A DNA stretch of 8,690 nucleotides from Saprospirales bacterium (GCA_947461165.1 CANHJR010000037.1:1-8690), one strand, 5' to 3'; counted from the stretch's first letter, positions 1-7,275 are shown. The notes: generated from the letters alone by a model not told the origin. Numbers and translations: made by a program.

Positions 1-486
1 ATTACTCATTCTATTCCTTTCGTTTTTGGACAGTTCAAGTATAATATTACAGCAGGTAAAATCTTTGGAAGAGTACCATATATTGATATTGAACAATTTG
101 GAGGGAATAATGGGCTCATTTCAGATGAAAATCGATACATGCTTATGAATGAAGGAGAATATTCCGCGGATCAGTTTGCTTCCGTCTGGTTGCAACATAA
201 GTTTCAAGGGTATTTTCTCAACAAAATACCACTACTTAAAAAATTGGGGTGGAGAGAACGCGTATTCTTCAAAGGTGCTGTTGGAACCATTTCTGATCGG
301 AATCGAAATTATTACCAGTTACCAAATAATATGAGTTCTATCGAAGATATTTATGCAGAAACTGGTTTTGGGATTTCAAATATTTTCAAGGTTTTTGAAG
401 CCAATTTTGCTTGGAGACTCACCCAACGTGAAAAAAGAGATGTTCGAACATTTGGATTCCTTGTAGGATTCAATTTTGAGATTTAA
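1..486 (+). CDS. DUF5686 family outer-membrane protein, C-terminal part (5' end outside window)
   Basis: The frame is open from base 1 to a TAA at 484-486, giving the last 161 residues of a larger protein. The segment with LQHKFQGYFLNKIPLLKKLG, followed by WRERVFFKGAVGTISDRN, matches from memory the conserved C-terminal region of the Bacteroidota DUF5686 / carboxypeptidase-regulatory-like family, where a 'hhFnGfflNriPLLKKLkwRE' block is typical. Alternating aromatic and polar residues and a final strand ending FLVGFNFEI suit a C-terminal outer-membrane beta-barrel. Full-length members usually carry a signal peptide and an N-terminal carboxypeptidase-regulatory-like domain; both would lie upstream of this window. 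The molecular role of the family is not known to me. An internal ATG at position 139 is not the true start, because family similarity continues upstream of it. rnhB follows after 17 bp on the same strand and may be cotranscribed. Confidence 0.85.
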   Translation: MTHSIPFVFGQFKYNITAGKIFGRVPYIDIEQFGGNNGLISDENRYMLMNEGEYSADQFASVWLQHKFQGYFLNKIPLLKKLGWRERVFFKGAVGTISDRNRNYYQLPNNMSSIEDIYAETGFGISNIFKVFEANFAWRLTQREKRDVRTFGFLVGFNFEI

Positions 487-503
487 ATCTAAAAAAGAAT
501 GCT

Positions 504-1091
504 ATGCTTCGACATCGTTATGAAGATCATTTTCGATATCAAGTAGGTACGGACGAGGCAGGCAGAGGTTGTCTAGCCGGACCAGTGGTCGCGGCGGCAG
601 TTCTGTTTCCCGAGAATTATCAAAATGAGTCAATCAACGATTCAAAGAAACTCCATAAATCCAAACGCGACGAGCTTCGCAAGATCATTGAGTCAGATGC
701 GATATCCTATGCAGTAGGTATTTGTGATCACCTAGAGATTGATCAATATAATATCCTGTGGGCATCTGTGCTCGCTATGCATAAGGCGATTGATAAGTTA
801 TCACATCCTATTGACCTGATTCTGGTGGACGGCAATAAATTCAAACCACATCCAAAGGCAGAACACAGATGTATCGTCAAAGGAGACTCTAAGTATATTC
901 AAATAGCTGCTGCGTCCATTCTAGCTAAAACGTATCGGGATGATCTCATGATCGAACTTCACAAACAATATCCTGAATACCAATTTCTTAAAAACAAAGG
1001 ATATCCAAGTCCTAGTCATATTGCAGCTATCAAAGAGTTTGGCTATACTGATTTTCACCGAAAGTCTTTTGTCGTCAAGAGTTTGTTATGA
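504..1091 (+). CDS. rnhB: Ribonuclease HII
   Basis: This 195-residue cytoplasmic endonuclease cuts the RNA strand of RNA-DNA hybrids and starts removal of single ribonucleotides misincorporated in DNA. The first motif, VGTDEAGRGCLAGPVVAAAV (residues 14-33), holds D17 and E18. The DSKKL motif is at 46-50, VDGNKF at 108-113 carries D109, and KGDSK at 126-130 carries D128; these four acidic residues match the DEDD metal-binding set of the family. AAASILAKTYRDD (135-147) and the C-terminal GYPSPSHIAAIKEFG and HRKSF blocks are also characteristic. Length is normal for a bacterial RNase HII (about 190-215), so the gene looks intact. The ATG at 504 leaves only about 13 residues before the first motif; an ATG at 499 is in another frame. 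No Shine-Dalgarno sequence is apparent. It lies 17 bp after the DUF5686 gene and ends 17 bp before the convergent miaE stop. Confidence 0.97.
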   Translation: MLRHRYEDHFRYQVGTDEAGRGCLAGPVVAAAVLFPENYQNESINDSKKLHKSKRDELRKIIESDAISYAVGICDHLEIDQYNILWASVLAMHKAIDKLSHPIDLILVDGNKFKPHPKAEHRCIVKGDSKYIQIAAASILAKTYRDDLMIELHKQYPEYQFLKNKGYPSPSHIAAIKEFGYTDFHRKSFVVKSLL

Positions 1092-1108
1092 TAAATGTGA
1101 ATAGCCTA

Positions 1109-1690
1109 TCAATGCATACGATCTCCTCGTAGATCTATATTTCGCAAGACCTCTTCTTCGATTTGAAGAAATTCATTCCATCGTTTCATCACTGAAGGCT
1201 TGTCGAGATACTGAATAGCTAGATCCAAAAATAGTTTGTAATGTCCTGCTTCTGATATCATCAATTTTTTATAGAAAGATCGAAGCTCTAGGTCTGAAAT
1301 CTCCTGAGAGAGAAGCTTAAATCGTTCACAACTTCTGGCTTCAATTAGAGCGGATAGTAGCAGTCGGTCCATCAATTTCTCTTTGTAGGTACCATTGTTT
1401 CGAATTCGCTTGTTGAGCTCAAGCACATACATGTCTTTACGAGGAAATCCAAGTTGAAGACCACGACTTTTTAATTCATCAAGAACCATTCTGAAATGTC
1501 CCCATTCTTCATCTACAACTTGGGTAACTTCACGAACCAAATCATCCAAATCGGGATATAAAACAACGAGCGAAATCCCACTGCTTGCGGCTTTCTGCTC
1601 ACAATAGGCATGATCGGTAAGAATTTCGTGGATGGATTTCTCTGCGAGATTTACCCATCTGGGATCCGTAGGCAATTTGAGTCCAAGCAT
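1109..1690 (-). CDS. miaE: tRNA-(ms2io6A37) hydroxylase, MiaE-type diiron protein
   Basis: MiaE is a non-haem diiron monooxygenase that uses O2 to hydroxylate the isopentenyl group of 2-methylthio-N6-isopentenyladenosine at tRNA position 37. The 193-residue protein shows the ferritin-like ligand pattern in order: E31 (in AYCEQKAA), E62 with H65 (EEWGHF), E117 (IEARSCERF) and E147 with H150 (SEAGHY). The EARSCERF and SEAGHY blocks are strong family signatures as I know them. Length fits the family (about 190-270; this is the short form). The ATG at 1690 is 5 bp after the gpmI stop, so the two genes almost certainly share a transcript. The start is supported by the LGLKLPTDPRW opening, which matches the usual N-terminus. 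Substrate formation would need MiaA and MiaB encoded elsewhere. It ends in TGA, convergent with rnhB; I see no hairpin plus T-tract in the 17 bp between them. Confidence 0.93.
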   Translation of the reverse strand: MLGLKLPTDPRWVNLAEKSIHEILTDHAYCEQKAASSGISLVVLYPDLDDLVREVTQVVDEEWGHFRMVLDELKSRGLQLGFPRKDMYVLELNKRIRNNGTYKEKLMDRLLLSALIEARSCERFKLLSQEISDLELRSFYKKLMISEAGHYKLFLDLAIQYLDKPSVMKRWNEFLQIEEEVLRNIDLRGDRMH

Positions 1691-1695
1691 AGGAT

Positions 1696-3195
1696 TTAAA
1701 CTAGGATATTTCCTGTCATTTCAATAGGAATAGATAGATTCATTATTTTTAAAATAGTTGGCGCGACATCTGCTAACTTGCCATCTCTCACGGTATGGAC
1801 ATCATCTGCAATAACGATGATCGGAACCAGGTTGGTCGAATGAGCCGTGTTTGGTGTGCCATCATCATTGATCATATAGTCGGAGTTCCCATGATCGGCT
1901 ATTATCACCAGCTGATAATCATTCTCAATAGCAATTGGCACCATTTCCGAAAGACATCTATCGACAGCCTGTGTTGCTAGGATAGCTGCTTGAAAGTCTC
2001 CAGTATGACCAACCATGTCTGTATTGGCAAAGTTCACCACAATAAACCCGTTATCTTCTGTTTGTATCGTTTGGATGAGTTTATCTTTGATGTCAAAGGC
2101 CGACATTTCAGGCTGTAAATCATAAGTAGCAACTTTTGGCGAATTGACGAGAATGCGCGATTCGCCGACAAAAGGTTCTTCTCTACCACCGGAAAAAAAG
2201 AACGTGACATGGGGATACTTTTCAGTCTCTGCTGCTCGTACTTGCTTTCTATTTGATGCTGCTATGACTTCGCCAAGTGTGTTTTTGATATTGTCATTAT
2301 GGAAAATGGCATGTACATTCGTGAAATTTTTGCTGTATTCCGTCATGGTACAATAGTGCAGATTCAGAGGTTTCATTCCAAAGTCCGTTTTCTCAGATTG
2401 TGTCAAAACCTCCGTGATTTCACGGCATCGATCTGTCCGAAAATTCGCACAAATCACAGCATCATGTTCCTGGATTTTTTGATAATTTGACGTCAGCATT
2501 GGTTTCAAGAACTCATCCGTTTCTTCTAGATGATAGCGCGCTTGGATGGTTTGAGATAGATTGTCTGACTTCTCACCAATCCCATGAACCAAAAGGTCAT
2601 AGGCTAGCTTGACTCGTTCCCAGCGCTTGTCACGATCCATGGCATAATAACGTCCACAAACACTTGCTATTTTGGCTTTTTTAGATTTAAGAAACTCTGT
2701 TAAACCCTCTATCAGCCCAAGACCTGATTTTGGATCACAGTCGCGCCCATCCGTGAATAAATGCAAATAGATATCCTTTAGCCCATAGTTCTCCGCATAT
2801 TCGATCATTGCTTTGAAGTGCGAACTATGGCTATGAACCCCGCCATCAGAATATAGTCCCATGAGATGAAGCGGCTTGTCATTTTCTTTACAATATTTCA
2901 AAACGTTTTGAAACGTTTCTTGATTATTCAATTCGTCTGTTTTGATAGCGACATTGATTCGTTGCAATTCTTGATAGACGATCCGACCAGCTCCAATATT
3001 GAGGTGACCGACTTCACTATTTCCCATTTGACCTGCTGGAAGTCCCACATCCTCGCCAAAGGTTACCAAACTAGCATTCGGATGCTTTTCTAGTAGTTGA
3101 TGATAAAATAAATCACCTGCTTGATCGATAGCACTGCGCGATTTGTCTTTTGCAATTCCCCATCCATCGAGTATTATCAAAATGGCTTTTTTCAT
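1696..3195 (-). CDS. gpmI: 2,3-bisphosphoglycerate-independent phosphoglycerate mutase
   Basis: This cytoplasmic, Mn-dependent enzyme of the alkaline phosphatase superfamily interconverts 3- and 2-phosphoglycerate in glycolysis and gluconeogenesis. All catalytic groups expected by comparison with the Geobacillus enzyme are visible: D10 (ILDGWG), the phosphorylated serine S60 in MGNSEVGHLNIGAGR, H121 (HSHSSH), R151-D152 (DGRDCDP), R182 and R188 (GRYYAMDRDKRW), R253 and R256 (NFRTDR), K326 (ETEKYPH), D393 and H397 (NTDMVGH), D434-H435 (ADHGNSD) and H452 (NTAHST). At 499 residues it is close to the usual ~510 and intact. The ATG at 3195 places the LDGWG motif at the normal distance. Upstream is a 113 bp gap to lptC in which I find neither a clear -7 element (TAnnTTTG) nor a convincing terminator, so it may belong to the upstream transcript or have an unrecognised promoter. 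miaE follows 5 bp downstream. Confidence 0.98.
   Translation of the reverse strand: MKKAILIILDGWGIAKDKSRSAIDQAGDLFYHQLLEKHPNASLVTFGEDVGLPAGQMGNSEVGHLNIGAGRIVYQELQRINVAIKTDELNNQETFQNVLKYCKENDKPLHLMGLYSDGGVHSHSSHFKAMIEYAENYGLKDIYLHLFTDGRDCDPKSGLGLIEGLTEFLKSKKAKIASVCGRYYAMDRDKRWERVKLAYDLLVHGIGEKSDNLSQTIQARYHLEETDEFLKPMLTSNYQKIQEHDAVICANFRTDRCREITEVLTQSEKTDFGMKPLNLHYCTMTEYSKNFTNVHAIFHNDNIKNTLGEVIAASNRKQVRAAETEKYPHVTFFFSGGREEPFVGESRILVNSPKVATYDLQPEMSAFDIKDKLIQTIQTEDNGFIVVNFANTDMVGHTGDFQAAILATQAVDRCLSEMVPIAIENDYQLVIIADHGNSDYMINDDGTPNTAHSTNLVPIIVIADDVHTVRDGKLADVAPTILKIMNLSIPIEMTGNILV
2896..2919. repeat. Overlapping palindromes inside gpmI
   Basis: TTTCAAAACGTTTTGAAA (2896-2913) is a perfect 18 bp palindrome. 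It overlaps a second palindrome, GAAACGTTTC (2910-2919), so the 8-mer AAACGTTT appears twice, 10 bp apart. The sequence encodes ETFQNVLK of gpmI, so coding may account for it. The CG-centred AAACGTTT core resembles LacI/GalR-family operators, but no regulator is known here and the site lies about 280-300 bp inside the gene. Presence of the palindrome is certain; function is not. Confidence 0.4.
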
Positions 3196-3308
3196 GTGTA
3201 TATCATTTAATTTTCAATGGTTGCCCGCTATGCCTAATATTTTCATTCACTTTATATAGATTTTCGAAACATTGGTCGTTCTCTTAGATAGAAAATGATT
3301 ATGAACAA

Positions 3309-3842
3309 TTACTTCGTTACGTGAACTCTGCCTCGAACCTTTTTCACGACATAACGCTTCAGATTTTCATCTCCGAATAACGTGTCACCATAGATAACCT
3401 CCTGACCATCTCGAATTTCTACGGCGCCATACGATATCATTCTATTTTCATTGGGTATCCAGATAAGATCATTGGTCTTGAGTGTTTTGCCATTGATGTT
3501 TTGAACTTGGACGCTATCACGAGCGATCATTTCATTGTTGTTATGATTTTGCTCTCCATATTTAGAAGTGATCACCGTAGCAATATTGCCAATGGAGTCA
3601 TACATTTCAATCCGGATACCTTCTGGGAAGTATGTTTTGAACATGGTATCCTCTCTACGAAACATTTTCACAGAGGTGAGAATGGCTTTTCGTTGCGCAT
3701 TTTCACTATAATATACTCTTACATTCGTTCCCAATTCGGATCGAACAGGCATATTGTTTTTTTCTTTTTTTGTTCGCTCCAAGTCATTAGAGCAAGCAGT
3801 CAGCAGTAGAGTGAAAATTAAAAATAATCCTAGGATTTTCAA
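3309..3842 (-). CDS. lptC: LPS export protein LptC, lipoprotein form
   Basis: LptC links the inner-membrane LptBFG extractor to the periplasmic LptA bridge in lipopolysaccharide transport. The 177-residue product starts with a lipoprotein signal (MKILGLFLIFTLLLTAC) with lipobox LTAC and lipidated C17; Bacteroidota LptC proteins are often annotated as lipoproteins rather than having the proteobacterial transmembrane anchor. The rest, with SVKMFRREDTMFKTYFPEGI, an ITSKYGEQN block, MIARDSVQVQNINGKTLKTN and LIWIPNENRMIS, is the repeating beta-strand pattern of the LptC/OstA fold, including the typical 'dsV.v.n..g..L.T..L.wd.....i' order. The start codon is TTG at 3842: the in-frame stop of the preceding gene is only two codons upstream, and the next in-frame ATG (M31) would remove the signal peptide. 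It is the last gene of the flippase-coaX-barrel-lptC block. Confidence 0.9.
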   Translation of the reverse strand: MKILGLFLIFTLLLTACSNDLERTKKEKNNMPVRSELGTNVRVYYSENAQRKAILTSVKMFRREDTMFKTYFPEGIRIEMYDSIGNIATVITSKYGEQNHNNNEMIARDSVQVQNINGKTLKTNDLIWIPNENRMISYGAVEIRDGQEVIYGDTLFGDENLKRYVVKKVRGRVHVTK

Positions 3843-3845
3843 TTT

Positions 3846-5105
3846 TTAGTCAAATTTGGAACGAATAAACCATTTGTCAGCAAAGGTCAGAATCAATCGG
3901 AAGGTAAATACGGATTCAGATATTTTTTGCATACCCATATTATTGCGTTGTTGAAATTCGAAACCTGTCGTTATATATCCGATCGACCGTGTAAATGTTG
4001 GAAACGTGGCACCTGCCATTGCTGTAAATTCATTGACGGATCCATCTACGCTCTGCTCGTTTTTACCTATTTGAGCTCCAATACGATAGGTCACTCGATT
4101 GAAGTATTTCCGTCCATCATTCTCCCGATTCAAGGATGGTCGATATTCTAGCCCGAGATTGAAAGACCAAGCGTTTTTTGGTTGAAACGTATCTAGACTG
4201 TTTTTGAAATTATTGAGATTCATACCGCTAAATTCGGCACCGACCATCATAGCACGTTTGATCAGATAACTGACACCAACACCATATCGACTTGCCGATA
4301 CGACATCGACATCCATGGTCGTATCTTGAAGGGTGATGGTTCTTGTGGAGGAATTGAGTGTATACACATTTTGATTGAGAATGCCCGCAGTACCTGAATT
4401 GGATAAGCTTCCTTGGAAGTAGCCACCTAAAATGATTTGGTCTGTTTTGTTTACAGAGATCTCATATTGTGCTCCTAGATTGTATGAAACTCCAAACTGT
4501 GAGGTGTTGGATCTGTTTCTAATTTTAGGAAGATTGACAGAATCCGGGAAGCGGATATCTTCATCGCGAGAAATATTTCCAAAATTAAATAAGACACTAG
4601 CTCCAAGTTTCAATTTTGAGAATCGAATCCCGGTACCGACGAAGCCATGATATAGATTCCCATTGCCAGATTGAATATAATCAAAACCACCAAATCGTGG
4701 ATCCGTATTGCGGGAAGTGATACCATAATTGGCAGAAGTGTTCTTATGAAAACCGAACCCTAAGCCACTTTTCCCAACGGTCAGAGGCAATAAAACAGAA
4801 AAATGGTTGATCCCTAGACCACCTGAACTCATAACAGAATCCCGAAAAGTATAGCTCCCAGATTCCAATGATGTTCCTACCTCTAATGCGGTGAGTGTCG
4901 CATCGGCATAGCTTGCTGGATTTAGAGCGTTGTGCACATTGCTACTGGAATAGGCGGCAGACAAACCTCCTGTGAATCTGTTTTGAGAAAAAACAGGTGA
5001 CAATATCCGACCGTCACCATTTGCCGACATCAAACTGCGATATTGCGCAAAACTCGAAAATGACAAAACAACCGTAAGGGCTAAAAAGCAAAATATATTC
5101 TTCAT
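3846..5105 (-). CDS. Outer-membrane beta-barrel protein of the coaX-lptC locus
   Basis: The 419-residue product has a Sec signal peptide (MKNIFCFLALTVVLSFSSFA, probable cleavage A20-Q21). The mature part has amphipathic, glycine- and aromatic-rich strands throughout, and a C-terminal strand with FTFRLILTFADKWFIRSKFD; the 'F.DKWF..R' ending is typical of Bacteroidota barrels. An early NPASY block (62-66) recalls the NPA segment of the FadL/OmpP1 type, but I cannot show that it is a fatty-acid transporter. A protein of this kind is commonly found between coaX and lptC in this phylum, as I remember it, and usually carries no function in annotation. Its ATG overlaps the coaX TGA (ATGA), suggesting translational coupling, and its TAA is followed directly by AAA and the TTG start of lptC in the same frame. 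A structural or transport role in the outer membrane is inference. Confidence 0.82.
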   Translation of the reverse strand: MKNIFCFLALTVVLSFSSFAQYRSLMSANGDGRILSPVFSQNRFTGGLSAAYSSSNVHNALNPASYADATLTALEVGTSLESGSYTFRDSVMSSGGLGINHFSVLLPLTVGKSGLGFGFHKNTSANYGITSRNTDPRFGGFDYIQSGNGNLYHGFVGTGIRFSKLKLGASVLFNFGNISRDEDIRFPDSVNLPKIRNRSNTSQFGVSYNLGAQYEISVNKTDQIILGGYFQGSLSNSGTAGILNQNVYTLNSSTRTITLQDTTMDVDVVSASRYGVGVSYLIKRAMMVGAEFSGMNLNNFKNSLDTFQPKNAWSFNLGLEYRPSLNRENDGRKYFNRVTYRIGAQIGKNEQSVDGSVNEFTAMAGATFPTFTRSIGYITTGFEFQQRNNMGMQKISESVFTFRLILTFADKWFIRSKFD

Positions 5106-5863
5106 AATAAATTTAGAATGGAATTGAACCCTTTCAAGGTAAAATTCACATCCGCAAATATCTCATTTTTAGCGCAGAAAACCTTCAATATCTCATTATT
5201 TTCATTTTCTTTGAGCATTTCAGCCATAATATATGCGCTGTCACCACCGGTAAGGTGAAATTTCAGGTTGGGATATTGCCTTGAATACGCTTCGATTCTT
5301 CCTTCAATCTCGTATAGCATTCCATAGATGGCACCCGAAATTAGACTCTCATCTGTTGAAGTTCCAATAAGCTTTGACTCGATATTTGAACGTTTTTCTG
5401 TCAAATCCGGCAGTGCATTCGTCAGTAGATGCATAGACTTGAGTCGCATATTGAGGCCTGGGGATATGGATCCACCTATCAGTTTTCTCTCGGAATCAAT
5501 CAACGTAAAAGTCAAGCATGTACCACAATCAATGACCAGATTGTCGCATTTTGGATTTAATTCCTTTGCATAATAGGCGTTGACCAATCGATCTTCACCA
5601 AGAAGATGAGGCGTTTGGTAGACCATTTCAACATCTGAAATCATCGAACGTTCAAATCGGAACTTTGGTTCTCGAATCGAAGCCCATAGCTCGGAAGAGA
5701 TAGCTCCAGATCCAGCCAAAAGAGCTTTGTCATACCGAAGGGATTCAATTTTTTGTATAATTTCCACGGAATCGGCGGGAAGGACAATCTTCTCCTGAAG
5801 TTCATTATTTTCAAATAGCGCCAATTTAGCATTGGTATTGCCTATTTCTATGATGAGATTCAT
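5102..5863 (-). CDS. coaX: Type III pantothenate kinase
   Basis: CoaX phosphorylates pantothenate, the first step of coenzyme A synthesis, using an ASKHA-fold active site and K+ or NH4+. The 253-residue protein opens with MNLIIEIGNTNAK, equivalent to the DxGNT phosphate-binding motif but with Glu at position 6. GEDRLVN (89-95) holds the probable catalytic base D91; DCGTCLTFTLID (112-123), GGSISPGL (130-137) and TGGD (205-208) complete the set, and the C-terminal segment with GFNSIL is typical. Length matches the usual ~250. The frame stays open upstream to 6121, but that 86-codon extension lies within the flippase gene, is rich in Cys and Arg, and precedes the normal N-terminus, so I place the start at the ATG at 5863. 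That ATG overlaps the flippase TGA as ATGA, and the coaX TGA overlaps the next ATG in the same way. Confidence 0.93.
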   Translation of the reverse strand: MNLIIEIGNTNAKLALFENNELQEKIVLPADSVEIIQKIESLRYDKALLAGSGAISSELWASIREPKFRFERSMISDVEMVYQTPHLLGEDRLVNAYYAKELNPKCDNLVIDCGTCLTFTLIDSERKLIGGSISPGLNMRLKSMHLLTNALPDLTEKRSNIESKLIGTSTDESLISGAIYGMLYEIEGRIEAYSRQYPNLKFHLTGGDSAYIMAEMLKENENNEILKVFCAKNEIFADVNFTLKGFNSILNLL

Positions 5864-7143
5864 ATGGTCTTCACGGTTGACTTTCGATGATAAAACAAAT
5901 AGTATATAGCGACAAGAAGATTGGCCGTTCCTACAGATATCTGTACGATGGAGCCGGCATATGCCGATCCAATCAATTGATACTTTTGGAGTAAAATATA
6001 ATTGCAAAATACAGAAATCAGAACACCAAAAATCGCGATCACAATCAAAGCTCGATATCTGCTCGTTGCGGTCAAGTAGCTCCCAAACACATACATCCAT
6101 CCGACGCCTACGATGGACCAAATTTGTATTCGAAACACGTCTATGTCCATAGATGTCGAAGCGGGATATAGTCGTGTATAAATTTCTTCAGAGAAAAAGA
6201 GACATCCTAGAATAAAACTAAGCGATATACCCGTTACCGCTACTCCGGAAAACAAAACCACCCGACGAGCATAATCTGAAAGATCAGATAGATGATGTCT
6301 AGCCACCGTCGGCAAAAGAAATACGCTGAATAGAGCCAGTGCGTTGTACCCACTATCGATGATACGGTTGGAATAGGCGAGAGAACCGTTCAGCACATCA
6401 CCGTTTTCCAGAAAATACTTCACGAGGATGGAGTCAATTCGGGTATAAATGGTCATCAACAACGTGATCAATGTCAGTGGTGCAGCAGCTTTGATGATTT
6501 TGAGAACGGCTATACGATGACTCGATCGGATATCAAAGGAGATCTCTTTTCGGAAATAATAAAAAGCCAGAAAAATGGACAGCAAATACGCTAAAATATG
6601 AAATCCAATGTAGGATGTCAAGCTAAATGGAGATGTCTCACGCCAAAGGAGAAGAATGCTGCCACCAATGAGGATCAAAAATATGCGATCCAAACTGCTT
6701 AGCAGCGAATCTTCACGATGAAATTGCAGGCCTTGAACGATCATTCTAAAAAACTGATAAATCGAGAAAATCATCATCTCTATGCTCACGAGTAGGAAGA
6801 CCATCCCCTCAGAAAACGTCAATCCTTGTACTAGAATGAGAATGAGGACTAGCAAGAGATATACGGCACAGAGTATGATTTTTGAAAGCCAAAGATTGGA
6901 GATAAACTCGGACTTGGAGGAATCATCTTCGGAAATGGATTTCACAGCGAAATTATGTAGACCAAGATCCAGAACCACCGAGAGGATATAGATCATATTG
7001 AGATAGACAAAATAGCGACCATAGGCTGCCTGCCCTAACCATAGTTGAAATTTTGTATCAATCACAAACACCCAAATCGGCTTCACCAAAAAATTGATGA
7101 CCACCAGGATAGATACATTTTTGAAATAGGTTCGAAGCATCAT
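5860..7143 (-). CDS. Polysaccharide/oligosaccharide flippase-like membrane protein (MOP superfamily, Wzx type)
   Basis: The 427-residue protein has about 12 hydrophobic segments, roughly at residues 9-28, 43-62, 87-107, 112-134, 150-165, 175-197, 215-232, 260-280, 293-315, 335-355, 360-385 and 392-415. The order and content fit polysaccharide biosynthesis proteins of the MOP exporter superfamily: an N-terminal bundle with GRYFVYLNMIYILSVVLDLG, AAAPLTLITLLMTIYTRIDS at the start of the second half, and YILLQKYQLIGSAYAGSIVQ near the end. Such proteins flip lipid-linked glycans across the inner membrane; the substrate cannot be told from sequence. No glycosyltransferase genes are adjacent, so a role in O-antigen, capsule or another glycan is open. 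It starts with two tandem ATG codons (7143 and 7140) just below a -7 element and small hairpins, and overlaps coaX by 4 bp. It appears to be the first gene of the envelope operon. Confidence 0.88.
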   Translation of the reverse strand: MMLRTYFKNVSILVVINFLVKPIWVFVIDTKFQLWLGQAAYGRYFVYLNMIYILSVVLDLGLHNFAVKSISEDDSSKSEFISNLWLSKIILCAVYLLLVLILILVQGLTFSEGMVFLLVSIEMMIFSIYQFFRMIVQGLQFHREDSLLSSLDRIFLILIGGSILLLWRETSPFSLTSYIGFHILAYLLSIFLAFYYFRKEISFDIRSSHRIAVLKIIKAAAPLTLITLLMTIYTRIDSILVKYFLENGDVLNGSLAYSNRIIDSGYNALALFSVFLLPTVARHHLSDLSDYARRVVLFSGVAVTGISLSFILGCLFFSEEIYTRLYPASTSMDIDVFRIQIWSIVGVGWMYVFGSYLTATSRYRALIVIAIFGVLISVFCNYILLQKYQLIGSAYAGSIVQISVGTANLLVAIYYLFYHRKSTVKTI

Positions 7144-7167
7144 AGTCTATTCTATGCAGATGCATAG
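7141..7167 (-). promoter_or_regulatory. Two mutually exclusive small hairpins at the flippase start
   Basis: On the transcript, CUAUGC (7167-7162) can pair with GCAUAG (7157-7152), a 6 bp stem with loop AUCU. The same CAUAG (7156-7152) can instead pair with CUAUG (7145-7141), a 5 bp stem with a 6 nt loop that buries the first AUG (7143-7141) of the flippase gene. Only one can form at a time. The pairings are seen in the sequence; a control role is inference, and both stems are short. A second AUG at 7140 would stay free. Confidence 0.3.
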
Positions 7168-7172
7168 GATGA

Positions 7173-7180
7173 CAAAGATA
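7173..7180 (-). promoter_or_regulatory. Candidate -7 element of the flippase-coaX-barrel-lptC operon
   Basis: The minus strand reads TATCTTTG, a full match to the Bacteroidota -7 consensus TAnnTTTG. It lies about 30 nt before the ATG at 7143, which would give a leader of roughly 20-25 nt. No TTG -33 element is found at the usual 19-21 bp spacing (nearest TTG trinucleotides are 9 and 28 bp away), so the assignment is tentative. Confidence 0.4.
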
Positions 7181-7275
7181 GCAGATTGCCAAGAATATGT
7201 TCCTTTTTCAATTCTGAGATTCCATATGTTTTTTAGTGTTTTCACTCAAGACATTCTGGAATCACGGCATACTAA

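Noticed and set aside
1092..1130. Bidirectional terminator between rnhB and miaE
   Set aside because: The only pairing seen is TACGA/TCGTA (5 bp) within miaE codons, without a T-tract in either direction.
3291..3300. 10-mer GAAAATGATT shared with 8061-8070
   Set aside because: It is short, AT-rich and not flanked by further identity; chance is the best explanation.
3196..3308. Promoter or terminator in the lptC-gpmI gap
   Set aside because: I found no TAnnTTTG element on the minus strand and no stem followed by a T-tract; nothing can be supported there beyond spacing.
3501..3809. Plus-strand reading frame of about 100 codons opposite lptC
   Set aside because: It is antisense to a well-supported gene, shows no recognisable motif, and its composition fits a shadow frame.
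5864..6121. 86-codon in-frame extension upstream of coaX
   Set aside because: It begins with TTG, lies wholly within the flippase gene in another frame, has an odd Cys/Arg-rich composition, and precedes the normal CoaX N-terminus; the ATG at 5863 in an ATGA overlap fits better.
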